Assembly (NCBI GenBank): GCA_902633185.1
Contig: CACPFN010000004.1
Span: forward strand, 24,758 to 88,757
Reading direction: 5' to 3'
DNA length: 64,000 nt
Source: an uncultured Pelagibacteraceae bacterium
Lineage (GTDB): Bacteria > Pseudomonadota > Alphaproteobacteria > Pelagibacterales > Pelagibacteraceae
Made by a program: the position numbers and the translations under genes. Within the stretch, counting starts at the first letter, position 1, and every line of letters starts with the position of its first letter. Of this stretch, positions 26,059-34,918 are shown piece by piece. The notes below the pieces were generated by a model. The model saw only the letters and a list, made by a program, of their open reading frames with translations. It was not told the DNA's origin and did no database searches.

Positions 26059-26922
26059 ATGCCAGAATTGCCAGAAGTAGAAGTTGTTAAAGAGTCACTA
26101 AGTAGAACAATAACAGGAAAAAAAATAAAAAAAGTAAGTATAAAGAATAGGAATTTAAGGTACAAAATAAAAAAAGGTTTTGAAACAAGACTTCAATCAA
26201 AATCAATAAAAAAAGTTAAGAGGTTTTCAAAATATATCATACTAGCTTTAAATGATGAAAAATTTTGCTTAATTCATCTTGGAATGTCTGGCACTATACA
26301 TCTCTTAAGAAAAAATATTTTAAATCAAAAAACAAATGCAAGTTTTTATCATAGTCCTTATTTACCAAAAAAACATAACCACGTATTTTTGGAATTTGAT
26401 AACATAAAAATTATATATAATGATCCCAGAAGATTTGGTTATTTCAAATTATTTGAAAATAAAAATAATTTAGAAAATTTTATAAATAACTATGGTCCTG
26501 AGCCTTTTTCTTCAAAATTTAATCTCAACTACTTAAAAAAATATTTTTATAAAAAGAAAAAGAATATAAAAAATTTTCTCTTAGATCAAAAGTTTGTTTC
26601 AGGTTTGGGGAATATTTATGCAAGTGAAATTTTATTCAGCTCTAAAATAAATCCAAAAAAAAAAGCAAAATCTTTAAGTGAAAACGATTGTATTAATATT
26701 ATTAAATATTCAAGAAAAATTTTAAATTTAGCGATAAAAAAAGGTGGGTCTAGTATTAGAGATTTTAAAAATATAGTTGGTAAAAATGGATCTTTTCAAG
26801 ATAACTTTAAAGTATACAATAGAGAAAATAAGAGTTGTCTTTCACCAGGATGCAAAGGGACAATAAAAAAAAAATTTATCACTAATAGATCAACATTTTT
26901 TTGTAATATTTGTCAAAAATAA
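26059..26922 (+). CDS. mutM: Formamidopyrimidine-DNA glycosylase
   Basis: Base-excision repair enzyme that removes 8-oxoguanine and nicks the strand. It begins PELPEVE, giving the catalytic N-terminal proline and Glu after Met removal. It retains the FGYFKLFE segment and a C-terminal zinc finger with CLSPGC and CNIC cysteine pairs. 287 residues. The mutM-rpsT-dnaA order beside ubiE is a known alphaproteobacterial arrangement. Confidence 0.96.
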   Translation: MPELPEVEVVKESLSRTITGKKIKKVSIKNRNLRYKIKKGFETRLQSKSIKKVKRFSKYIILALNDEKFCLIHLGMSGTIHLLRKNILNQKTNASFYHSPYLPKKHNHVFLEFDNIKIIYNDPRRFGYFKLFENKNNLENFINNYGPEPFSSKFNLNYLKKYFYKKKKNIKNFLLDQKFVSGLGNIYASEILFSSKINPKKKAKSLSENDCINIIKYSRKILNLAIKKGGSSIRDFKNIVGKNGSFQDNFKVYNRENKSCLSPGCKGTIKKKFITNRSTFFCNICQK

Positions 26923-26934
26923 AAAATTATTATA

Positions 26935-26963
26935 TTGACCGTATAAATTTCTCGTTATATACA
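26935..26963 (+). promoter_or_regulatory. Probable rpsT promoter
   Basis: TTGACC (26935-26940) and TATACA (26958-26963) are spaced by 17 bases. The expected transcription start is only a few bases before the rpsT ATG at 26973, so the message would be leaderless or nearly so. A similar TATATACA is found before gltD. Confidence 0.6.
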
Positions 26964-26972
26964 ATCGCGCTT

Positions 26973-27233
26973 ATGGCAAACACTAAATCAGCTATTAAAC
27001 GAATAAGACGTATATCACGTCAAACAACGGTAAATAAGTCTAGAAAAAGCAGGTTTAGATCTGCAATAAAAAAAATGAATTTAATTCTTGATAAAAAGGA
27101 CAAAAAAGAAGCTTTAGCATTCTTGCCAAAATTAAACTCTGAATTGATGAAAATAGCAAAGACAGGGGTGGTAAAAAAGCAAAACGCGTCAAGAAATATT
27201 TCTAGAATAACAAAAAAAATAAATTCCTTATAA
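26973..27233 (+). CDS. rpsT: 30S ribosomal protein S20
   Basis: Primary 16S rRNA-binding protein of the 30S body. The protein starts MANTKSAIKRIRR and is lysine/arginine-rich through its 86 residues, as usual for S20. An upstream in-frame ATG at 26910 would overlap mutM and add 21 non-homologous residues, so ATG 26973 is taken. No Shine-Dalgarno sequence precedes it, consistent with the very short leader predicted from the promoter. Confidence 0.95.
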   Translation: MANTKSAIKRIRRISRQTTVNKSRKSRFRSAIKKMNLILDKKDKKEALAFLPKLNSELMKIAKTGVVKKQNASRNISRITKKINSL

Positions 27234-27477
27234 CAACTTTTAGTTTACTTAAAGAAATTACAACCCCAGAGATTATTTTTTCAATTAAAAAAAGAATCTT
27301 TTAATCTTTTAGTCCCAAGATAAAAAAAAAATAAAAAAAGTAAATTTAAGATTACTAAATTTAAGTCCTTAAAAATAGATTCAATTATTAATTTATACAA
27401 TTGTAAATTTTATTTTTTTTTGAGAATAAAAATAAATTTATTGCATTGGATTATGAATAGGAGTTTAACAGACTCTC
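27234..27477. other. AT-rich rpsT-dnaA intergenic region with short repeats
   Basis: A 244-base gap, one of the longest in the window. It holds a tandem AATCTTTT x2 (27295-27310), a direct repeat TAAATTTAAG (27341-27350 and 27356-27365, 15 bases apart), long A and T runs, and a palindrome AATAAATTTATT near 27430. An AGGAG Shine-Dalgarno at 27461-27465 serves dnaA. No consensus DnaA box (TTATCCACA) is seen, so I cannot call an origin. It most likely carries the dnaA promoter and leader. Confidence 0.6.
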
Positions 27478-28887
27478 ATGAAAAATAATCTCACTAACAT
27501 TAAATCAGACAATATTAATAAGATTGATTGGAAATTATTACAAAATGAAATGAAAAATAAGTTTGGTTCTGAGATTTATGATAGTTGGTTAAAAAAAATT
27601 GATTTGGTTGATGAGTTTAAAAATTATGTTTTATTGTCCGTTTCGACAAGATTTATCAGAGACTGGATAACCTCAAGATATTTAGATCAAATATTACAAA
27701 TAATTAAATTATATAAAAAAGATATTTCCAGAATAGAGTTTGTGATTAACGAGAATATAAAGAACAAAAATACTGATGAAATAAAACCAGATAATTCATC
27801 TGATAATGAAAAGGTTTCATTTATTAAAGACTCATATCTTCAATATAATCGAATTGATCCAAATAAAAACTTTGAGAATTTCTTGCTAGGGAAAAGTAAT
27901 AAACTAGCTTTTGAAGCTGCAAAAAAAGTCTCAGAACAAATAGCTTATTATAATCCTCTATATATTTATGGTGGAGTTGGAATGGGTAAGACACATTTGT
28001 TAAATGCAATTGGATTAAGTTTGAAAGAAAAAAATAAAGTAATGTTTATTTCAGCTGAAAGATTTATGTATCAATTTGTAAAATCGATAAAATCTAATGA
28101 TATGGTAAAGTTTAAAGAGTATTTCAGAAATACTGACATATTTTTGATTGATGATATTCAATTTATGAATGGAAAGGAAGCTATGCAAGAAGAGTTTTTC
28201 CATACATTTAATGTTTTGTTAGAGAAAGGATCACAAATTATAGTATCAGCAGATAGACCACCAAACAAATTAACTAGAATACAAGAGAGAATTAAATCTA
28301 GATTTTCAGGAGGATTAGTAGTTGATATTCAAAATGCTGATTTTGAATTAAGATACAATATAATAAAATCCAAAAATGAAGATCTTGGAATTCATGATCC
28401 GAATAATATTAAAATCAGCGATGAGATTCTAAAATTTATTAGTACTGAAGTTAACACTAGTATCAGAGAACTTGTTGGTGCATTTAATAGAATAGTATCT
28501 TTCTCAAGAATTTATGGAAAAACACCTTCAATGTCAGAGGTAAAAGTAATATTAAAAGATCTATTAAATTTAACAGAAAATAAAGTTGATATAGACAATA
28601 TTCAAACAATAGTCTGTAAATATTTCAAAATAAGTAAAAACGAAATGTTGTCACCAAGAAGGTCAAGATACCTTGTAAGACCAAGACAAACTGCTATTTA
28701 TTTAGCAAAAATGCTGACATCTAAATCTTTACCAGAGATAGGTCGATCATTTGCTAATAGAGATCACACAACTGTTATTCATTCAGTTAAAACAATAGAA
28801 AAATTAAGAAAAGACGATAATGAATTAAATTTAAGCATTGATAGCCTAAAGAATAAAATATTATACAAACAAGAAAATGAAATTTAG
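27478..28887 (+). CDS. dnaA: Chromosomal replication initiator DnaA
   Basis: AAA+ initiator that binds and opens oriC. Domain I occupies about residues 1-85, a short polar linker follows, and the AAA+ core has Walker A GGVGMGKT (165-172) and Walker B DIFLIDDIQF. The C-terminal domain IV carries the DnaA-box recognition signature SFANRDHTTVIHSVKTIEKL. 469 residues. It overlaps dnaN by 11 bases. Confidence 0.97.
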   Translation: MKNNLTNIKSDNINKIDWKLLQNEMKNKFGSEIYDSWLKKIDLVDEFKNYVLLSVSTRFIRDWITSRYLDQILQIIKLYKKDISRIEFVINENIKNKNTDEIKPDNSSDNEKVSFIKDSYLQYNRIDPNKNFENFLLGKSNKLAFEAAKKVSEQIAYYNPLYIYGGVGMGKTHLLNAIGLSLKEKNKVMFISAERFMYQFVKSIKSNDMVKFKEYFRNTDIFLIDDIQFMNGKEAMQEEFFHTFNVLLEKGSQIIVSADRPPNKLTRIQERIKSRFSGGLVVDIQNADFELRYNIIKSKNEDLGIHDPNNIKISDEILKFISTEVNTSIRELVGAFNRIVSFSRIYGKTPSMSEVKVILKDLLNLTENKVDIDNIQTIVCKYFKISKNEMLSPRRSRYLVRPRQTAIYLAKMLTSKSLPEIGRSFANRDHTTVIHSVKTIEKLRKDDNELNLSIDSLKNKILYKQENEI

Positions 28888-29989
28888 TGTTAATCAACAA
28901 GATTTGCAAAAATCTTTAGGTTATTGTCAGGGTGTAATAGAAAAAAGAAGCACTTTACCTATACTTTCAAATATTTTGATAGAGGCAGCAAATTCTAAGT
29001 TAAAAATTACAGCAACAGATTTAGATTTAATATTTGTAAATGAAATTTCAAATATTAAAATTTTTGATGAAGGCAAAACAACCACTTCTTCATCAATTAT
29101 GTTTGATATTGTAAGAAAAATTCCCTCTGGTAGTCAGATAAATTTTGAAAACACTGGAGATAGTAAATTACAATTAGAATCAAATAAATCTCTATTCAAT
29201 TTAAATTCAATTAATGCATCTGAATTTCCAATTACAGATGAAAATTTCAATGAGAATGAATTTACTATAAATTCAAAAGATTTATTAAAACTTTTAAATA
29301 AATGTAAATTTTCGATTTCGAATGATGAAACAAGACATTATCTCAGTGGTATTTTTTTCCATCAGACCCAAACAGATGATAAGAATTTTTTAACTGCAGC
29401 CGCAACAGATAGCCATAGAATGTCTATCTCAAAAATAAGACTAAAAAACAAAATTGAATTTGAACCAATAATACTTCCAAAAAAAACTATATTTCAATTA
29501 TGTTCTCTTCTAGAAGATTATGATGGCGAGGTTAAAGTCTCAAATATTAAATCCAAAATTAAATTTGAACTTAATAATAGTATTTTGATATCTAAATTAA
29601 TCGATGGAAAATTCCCTAATTATATTCAAGTTATCCCTAGAGAGAATCAAAAAAAACTTGAAATAGATCTAAAATCTTTTCTAAATTCCGTCGACAGAGT
29701 AGCATCAGTTTCTCTAGATAAAAAAGATGGTGTAAAATTTAATTTGACTAAAGATAACTTAGATTTATCTGTCAATAACACTAACAGTGGTGATGGTAAA
29801 GAAAGCCTATCTGTAAAATTTGAAACAGATTTAGACATAAGTTTTAACTCTAGATATTTGCTTGATATAGCATCCCAACTAAATGGTGATAATATTGAAA
29901 TATATTTAAAAGATACTGGATCTCCTGCATTAATAAAAGATCCTGCAGACTTTGACAGTATTTATGTTGTAATGCCTATGAAAGGTTAG
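28877..29989 (+). CDS. dnaN: DNA polymerase III sliding clamp (beta subunit)
   Basis: Processivity clamp; three repeated beta-clamp domains over 370 residues, beginning MKFSVNQQDLQKSLGYCQGVIEKRSTLPILSNILI and ending VMPMKG, the usual conserved C-terminus. Its start lies inside the dnaA 3' end. No recF follows; instead a convergent plsC gene overlaps the stop by four bases. Confidence 0.97.
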   Translation: MKFSVNQQDLQKSLGYCQGVIEKRSTLPILSNILIEAANSKLKITATDLDLIFVNEISNIKIFDEGKTTTSSSIMFDIVRKIPSGSQINFENTGDSKLQLESNKSLFNLNSINASEFPITDENFNENEFTINSKDLLKLLNKCKFSISNDETRHYLSGIFFHQTQTDDKNFLTAAATDSHRMSISKIRLKNKIEFEPIILPKKTIFQLCSLLEDYDGEVKVSNIKSKIKFELNNSILISKLIDGKFPNYIQVIPRENQKKLEIDLKSFLNSVDRVASVSLDKKDGVKFNLTKDNLDLSVNNTNSGDGKESLSVKFETDLDISFNSRYLLDIASQLNGDNIEIYLKDTGSPALIKDPADFDSIYVVMPMKG

Positions 29990-30684
29990 CTAGCAAGACC
30001 AAGTTCGGAATAAATTTCTTTTTGCAATAATTTTACAAATTCTGTTTCTTCGATACCTTTGTTAATTGGTTTTAAAATGGAAATAGTAATCGTTTTATTA
30101 GGCTTCATCTTTCCAGATTTTGGCCATACTCTTCCAGAGTCAATAGCGACGGGTTGACATTTTACATTTAATTCTCTGTAAATTCTTCCAACCCCCTTTT
30201 TAAAAGGAATAATTTCATCTGGTAGAACTCGAGTAGCTTGTGGAAAAATTATTATAGGTCTTTTTGTTTTTTCCATAACTTCTTTAATTTTTTCAGTAAA
30301 ATTAAGGTTTTCTCTAGAAACTTTATTTCTATTCACAGAAATAGAATCTATCTTTCTTAAATACCAACCAAATACCGGAATATTTAATAGTTCTTTTTTA
30401 AGAATAAAAATTGGTGAATTAAATATTGTTTGTAAAAAAAAAGTTTCAAACATCGATTGATGAGAGCATGCGATAAAGAAATTTTCGTTATTAATTATGT
30501 TTTCTTGACCTTTTATTACTATGCTGGTTGAGTAAAAAATTTTTAAACAGAATGATGACCAGTGTCCAAAAAGTTTACCTCCAAAAAGAGTGATTTTCTT
30601 GGGTAGTAATAATGATGGAAGAAAAATAATAGATATTAAAATTAATCCAGAAAAAAATATACTTTTAAAGAGGATATTTCTCAT
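29986..30684 (-). CDS. plsC: 1-acyl-sn-glycerol-3-phosphate acyltransferase (PlsC-like)
   Basis: Membrane acyltransferase of phospholipid synthesis. The catalytic block is CSHQSMFETF with His75, the HQSxxET variant that alphaproteobacterial PlsC proteins commonly show in place of NHxxxxD. Motif III is FPQATRV (147-153), where FPEGTR is usual. Two N-terminal hydrophobic segments anchor it. 232 residues. It lies 13 bases downstream of lysA on the same strand. Confidence 0.9.
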   Translation of the reverse strand: MRNILFKSIFFSGLILISIIFLPSLLLPKKITLFGGKLFGHWSSFCLKIFYSTSIVIKGQENIINNENFFIACSHQSMFETFFLQTIFNSPIFILKKELLNIPVFGWYLRKIDSISVNRNKVSRENLNFTEKIKEVMEKTKRPIIIFPQATRVLPDEIIPFKKGVGRIYRELNVKCQPVAIDSGRVWPKSGKMKPNKTITISILKPINKGIEETEFVKLLQKEIYSELGLAS

Positions 30685-30697
30685 TATAAGTTTTAAG

Positions 30698-31912
30698 TTA
30701 GATAATATCTGTTATTTTTTGTCTTTTTCTTATAATCTTTACTTTATTTCCTTTAATCAAAATTTCAGCAGGTCTTAATCTAAGATTATAATTAGATGAT
30801 AATGAATAACCATAGGCACCTGTATCGCAAATAATCATAATATCATTTTCTTTTATATTCTGAAATTTCCTTTCTGTTAAAAATTTATCAGTTGTTTCAC
30901 ATACTGGGCCTACAAATTCTAATATTTTCTTTGATCGTGACATATTTCTTAGGGATGGAATTATCCTATGTTTTGCATTATATAAAGCTGGTCTTATCAA
31001 ATCATTCATTGCCGCATCTAATATTACAAATGTTTTTGTTTTGTTATGTTTTAAATAAATTACTTTTGATGCAAGTATACCAACATTTCCAATTATAGAT
31101 CTTCCAGGTTCAAAAATTATTTTACAATTGTATTTATTTTTAAATTTAATTATTGATTTTTTATATTTTGTATAATCAAGTTTTTTCGTTTTATTATCAT
31201 AGTTTATCCCCATCCCACCACCTAAATCAATGATCTCAAATTTATAATCTAAATTTTTTAAAAGTTTATCAAGAACATTTAGCATTTTTTCGTAAGGTTT
31301 GTGGTTTAAGATTTGACTACCGATATGAACGCTTAAGCATTTAATATTTATAAATTTTGATTGTTTCATCAAATCAATAATTTTTACAAAAGTCTTTTTA
31401 TCTACACCAAATTTATTTTCACTCTTACCAGTTGAAATTTGTTTCAATGTTTCAGCATCTGTATCTGGATTTAATCTTAGTCCTATATCAACAACTTTAT
31501 TTAGTTTTTTTGCAGCTTTTTCAATTGCTAAAACTTCACTTAAAGACTCAGAATTTATTAATAATATTTTTTGTTTAATTGCATACTCAATTTCATCTCT
31601 TGTTTTACCAACTCCAGAGAAAACTATCTTATTTTTATCAATACCAGCTTTAAGTGATGCATATAATTCACCCTTTGAAACTACATCTGCCCCAAGGCTA
31701 AGTTTTTTTATTTCTTTTAATAATGAAATATTTGAATTAGATTTTACAGAAAAACAAATTAAAGGTTTAATTTCCTCAAATGCTTTTTTAAAATTCTCTA
31801 CATTTTCTCTTAAATTTTTATAAGAGTAGCAGTATAAAGGTGTATTAAATTTTTTTGTTAGATTCTCAATGTTTTTTCCTTCAATAAAAAATTTATTTTT
31901 TATATATCTCAT
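30698..31912 (-). CDS. lysA: Diaminopimelate decarboxylase
   Basis: PLP enzyme for the last step of lysine synthesis. The PLP lysine is Lys57 in CFSVKSNSN; the glycine-rich phosphate loop is LGGGMGINY, and CETTDKF is the substrate-binding segment near the C-terminus. 404 residues. It starts in a 4-base overlap (ATGA) with the tiny lptM gene in the conserved argH-lptM-lysA order. Confidence 0.96.
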   Translation of the reverse strand: MRYIKNKFFIEGKNIENLTKKFNTPLYCYSYKNLRENVENFKKAFEEIKPLICFSVKSNSNISLLKEIKKLSLGADVVSKGELYASLKAGIDKNKIVFSGVGKTRDEIEYAIKQKILLINSESLSEVLAIEKAAKKLNKVVDIGLRLNPDTDAETLKQISTGKSENKFGVDKKTFVKIIDLMKQSKFINIKCLSVHIGSQILNHKPYEKMLNVLDKLLKNLDYKFEIIDLGGGMGINYDNKTKKLDYTKYKKSIIKFKNKYNCKIIFEPGRSIIGNVGILASKVIYLKHNKTKTFVILDAAMNDLIRPALYNAKHRIIPSLRNMSRSKKILEFVGPVCETTDKFLTERKFQNIKENDIMIICDTGAYGYSLSSNYNLRLRPAEILIKGNKVKIIRKRQKITDII

Positions 31913-32025
31913 GATACTTTTTGAATATTCTTACTTAGTTCAGATTTATATTCTGGATCGCCTTTACGGCCACAAGCAACTACGAAATATAAACAAAGTA
32001 TAATAATTAAAATTTTTTTACTCAT
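31909..32025 (-). CDS. lptM: LptM-like small lipoprotein (YifL family), 38 residues
   Basis: A short ORF (MSKKILIIILCLYFVVACGRKGDPEY...) with a hydrophobic signal and a lipobox VVAC followed by GRKGDP, the LptM/YifL hallmark CGxKGP. LptM helps LptD disulfide maturation in the LPS transporter of gammaproteobacteria. Its place between argH and lysA is the classic one. It overlaps argH by 8 bases and lysA by 4. Confidence 0.88.
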   Translation of the reverse strand: MSKKILIIILCLYFVVACGRKGDPEYKSELSKNIQKVS

Positions 32026-33415
32026 TTTTAGCTTTTTTTATCATTTTCTTAACGTTCTCAAAAGAAGTTCCGCCATAAGATTTTTTTGAATTAATTGAAT
32101 TTTCCAGATTTAGTATTTTATAAACATTTAATGTAAGTTTTGGCTCAATTTGATTTATTTCTTTCAATTCTAGTTCGTGAAGTTTTTTGTTTTTTTTTTC
32201 TGCCAGATTAATTATTTTTGCTGTTTGTATGTATGCCTTTCTAAATGGATATCCAAGCTCTCTTACAATAAAATCAGATAAATCTGTTGCTGTAGTAAAA
32301 CCTTTTCCCGCAAGAGATAGCATACTTTTTTTATTTATTATCAAATTTTTTATTACATCATTCAACAATGACAATGATATTTTTAATTGATCATTTGTTT
32401 TAAAAACAATTTCTTTGTCATCCTGTAAATCTTTAAAATATGATAAAGGTAACCCTTTTAATATTGAAATCATAGAATTGATATTTCCTATAAATATTCC
32501 AGTTTTACCTCTTAAATATTCCAATGGGTCAGGATTCTTTTTTTGTGGCATTATTGAAGAACCAGTCACTAACTTATCATTTAAAGTTATCATGTTAAAT
32601 GCATCGGAATTCCAAATTATGAGTTCTTCAGCAATTCTAGAAATGTGTAAAGAACAAGCTAGAGAAGAATACAAAAAGTCTAATACAAAATCTCTATCAG
32701 ATACAGTATCTACAGAATTGTTTGTTGGTTTTTTAAATTTAAGTTTTTTTGTGGTGTAATTTCTGTCAATTTTAAAAGAAGTGCCAGATAAAGCCCCTAC
32801 GCCTAAAGGATTTTCATCTAAAAACTCTAAATTATTCTTAAATTTTTTCTTATCTCTCTTAAACATTTCAACATATGCTAGTAAATAATGTGCTAAAGAT
32901 AATGGTTGTGCATTTTTTAAATGTGTAAATCCTGGCATAATTGTTCTGATATTTTTTTGTGCAAGATTTAGAATATTTGAATTAGTATTATCTAATAAAA
33001 TTATTATTTTTTTTGTTGCTTCTTTTAACCATAATTTTAGGTCGGTAATTACTTGATCATTTCTAGATCTAGCAGTATGAGCATATCCAGCATCATCACC
33101 AATCAGTTCAAATAATCTGTTTTCTATATTCATATGAATATCCTCTAAATCATAATCAAAATTGAATTTTTTTTTTACAATTTCATTTTTAATTCTTTTT
33201 AATCCCCAGATTATTTTATTCTTTATTCTGAAATTTATAATTTTTTGTTTGTGAAGCATTTCGACATGGGCAATTGATCCTTCGATATCTTCTTTAAATA
33301 GTCTTTTATCTACCGGCAATGAACCACCAACTTTTTTAAATAAAGTTGAGGCATTTTTCTTAATTCTTGTACCCCAAATTGGTTTATTGTTTTTATTTTT
33401 TCTCATGTTATTCAA
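32018..33415 (-). CDS. argH: Argininosuccinate lyase
   Basis: Splits argininosuccinate to arginine and fumarate. The fumarase/aspartase signature GSSIMPQKKNPDPLEYLRGK is present, with the family start PIWGTR. 465 residues. I keep the ATG at 33415, though the internal ATG at 33406 (MRKNKNNKPIWG) is as good. Divergent from tlpA, the two starts lying only about 10 bases apart. Confidence 0.96.
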   Translation of the reverse strand: MNNMRKNKNNKPIWGTRIKKNASTLFKKVGGSLPVDKRLFKEDIEGSIAHVEMLHKQKIINFRIKNKIIWGLKRIKNEIVKKKFNFDYDLEDIHMNIENRLFELIGDDAGYAHTARSRNDQVITDLKLWLKEATKKIIILLDNTNSNILNLAQKNIRTIMPGFTHLKNAQPLSLAHYLLAYVEMFKRDKKKFKNNLEFLDENPLGVGALSGTSFKIDRNYTTKKLKFKKPTNNSVDTVSDRDFVLDFLYSSLACSLHISRIAEELIIWNSDAFNMITLNDKLVTGSSIMPQKKNPDPLEYLRGKTGIFIGNINSMISILKGLPLSYFKDLQDDKEIVFKTNDQLKISLSLLNDVIKNLIINKKSMLSLAGKGFTTATDLSDFIVRELGYPFRKAYIQTAKIINLAEKKNKKLHELELKEINQIEPKLTLNVYKILNLENSINSKKSYGGTSFENVKKMIKKAKNE

Positions 33416-33425
33416 TTACAAATTT

Positions 33426-33956
33426 ATGAAATTTATATTTATATCCATTAAAATAATATTTCTTTACTTCATATCATTTAGCTCTTCATATTCAATAGAA
33501 GCGCCAAATATAAAAAATCTAATAATTTATGAGGAAAAACAAAAAATTAAGTTTTTTGACTTTTTAAATGAGGGTGGAAATAAAGTTAATTTGAAAGATT
33601 TTAAATCTGAATTAATTATTCTGAATTTTTGGGCAACATGGTGCGCGCCTTGTAGAGAGGAAATGCCATCTTTAAGTAATCTTCAAAAACTTAAGGATGA
33701 AAAAAAATTAAAGATTATCCCAATAAATATAGGTGGAGAAAATATTAGTAAATCTAAGAAGTTTTTTGATGAACTGCTCATAGAAGAATTACAAGTTTTT
33801 GTTGGTGATGGTGCTGGAATTGCAAAAAATTTAAAATTAAGAGGAATACCCACAACAATATTCATTGATAAAGATGGTTATGAGTTTGCAAGAATTGTTG
33901 GCTCAATAGATTTTAACAGTGATGAATTTTTAAATTGGTTAAATGAATTAAATTAG
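33426..33956 (+). CDS. tlpA: TlpA-like periplasmic thioredoxin-fold protein
   Basis: Thiol-disulfide oxidoreductase with an N-terminal signal anchor (MKFIFISIKIIFLYFISF) and an active-site WCAPC in LNFWATWCAPCREEMPSL. GIPTTIFIDKDG supplies the cis-proline loop. The ATG at 33426 gives 176 residues and a normal signal; the in-frame ATG at 33387 would overlap argH. In alphaproteobacteria tlpA opposite argH is conserved. Likely a reductant for cytochrome c or oxidase maturation. Confidence 0.88.
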   Translation: MKFIFISIKIIFLYFISFSSSYSIEAPNIKNLIIYEEKQKIKFFDFLNEGGNKVNLKDFKSELIILNFWATWCAPCREEMPSLSNLQKLKDEKKLKIIPINIGGENISKSKKFFDELLIEELQVFVGDGAGIAKNLKLRGIPTTIFIDKDGYEFARIVGSIDFNSDEFLNWLNELN

Positions 33957-34153
33957 TTTTTATAAAAGTAAGCTAATGCTACAAGCACAATTATAGCAAC
34001 AAATTGTAGTAATACTCTAAGCTGCATTAATTTGTTAGATGTTTTTTTATCTCCGTCTCCTTTAAAAAGAGTTCTAATTCCAAGAATTAAGACTACAGCT
34101 ACAGCTGCAAGCAAAACAATCGCTGCAATTTTGACAAATATTTCAGAAATCAT
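33953..34153 (-). CDS. HIG1-domain small membrane protein
   Basis: A 66-residue protein with two membrane segments (about 8-27 and 47-64) joined by a basic loop containing SNKLMQLRVLLQFVA, the HIG1 signature. Mitochondrial HIG1 proteins associate with respiratory complexes III and IV; the bacterial role is not established. It overlaps tlpA tail to tail by 4 bases. Confidence 0.8.
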   Translation of the reverse strand: MISEIFVKIAAIVLLAAVAVVLILGIRTLFKGDGDKKTSNKLMQLRVLLQFVAIIVLVALAYFYKN

Positions 34154-34202
34154 GCTTTGATTTTAGTTTCTTTTTAAAATAAAAAAACATAATTACTTAT
34201 CT

Positions 34203-34859
34203 ATGACATTTTGCCTTGAATCAACAATTATAAAACCTGAAAATGGGTCCGACATCAAAAATGCAGTAATTTTACTTCATGGATATGGTGGAGATGGAAA
34301 AGATATAAGCATGTTAACTCTGAATTGGAAAAGGTTTTTAAACAATACAGTATTCTTATGTCCGAATGGACACGAACCATGTAAAATTAATCCAATTGGT
34401 TATCAATGGTTTGATTTAGAAACAAATGATAAAAATTATATTTTAAACGAAGCAAAAAAAGCTGAAGATAAATTAAGAAAATATATTGAAGAAGTTAAAA
34501 CAGAATATAATTTGGAAAATTCAAAGATATGTTTATCTGGATTTAGTCAGGGTTGCATGATGTCAATAAACTTGGGCTTAACTTCTAAAGATCCCTTTAA
34601 TTGTATTGTTGGATTTTCCGGAAAGATTATAGATAAAGAGGATCTTAGTTTAAGGTTAATTTCTAAAACAAAAACTTTATTAATTCATGGTGAAAAAGAT
34701 GAAATAGTTCCACCCTACAATTTATTGGAAGCAAAAGATTTTTTTACACGGAATAATATTAGTATAGAAACTTTAATGATCAAAGACTGCGACCATCATA
34801 TACCAGTTGAAGCTTCAAGTAATGCATTAAAATTTATTAAAGATAATTTTGATTCTTAA
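34203..34859 (+). CDS. Phospholipase/carboxylesterase family alpha/beta hydrolase
   Basis: A 218-residue serine hydrolase. The nucleophile is Ser115 in SGFSQGC, the oxyanion loop is LLHGYGGDG, Asp166 lies in HGEKDEIVP, and His198 or His199 in DCDHHIP completes the triad. Closest in pattern to acyl-protein thioesterase/YpfH-type esterases. No signal peptide, so cytoplasmic. Substrate unknown. Confidence 0.85.
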   Translation: MTFCLESTIIKPENGSDIKNAVILLHGYGGDGKDISMLTLNWKRFLNNTVFLCPNGHEPCKINPIGYQWFDLETNDKNYILNEAKKAEDKLRKYIEEVKTEYNLENSKICLSGFSQGCMMSINLGLTSKDPFNCIVGFSGKIIDKEDLSLRLISKTKTLLIHGEKDEIVPPYNLLEAKDFFTRNNISIETLMIKDCDHHIPVEASSNALKFIKDNFDS

Positions 34860-34875
34860 AGATAATTAATTTATT

Positions 34876-34905
34876 TTGTTACATTGATTAATAATAATAT
34901 ATAAT
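34876..34905 (+). promoter_or_regulatory. Probable promoter of the HNH endonuclease gene
   Basis: TTGTTA (34876-34881) and a perfect TATAAT (34900-34905) are spaced by 18 bases, about 14 bases before the ATG. AT-rich background lowers certainty. Confidence 0.4.
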
Positions 34906-34918
34906 ATATTAAATAATT

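Noticed and set aside
26910..26972. Upstream ATG for S20
   Set aside because: Overlaps mutM and the predicted promoter; S20 proteins begin at MANTKSAIKR.
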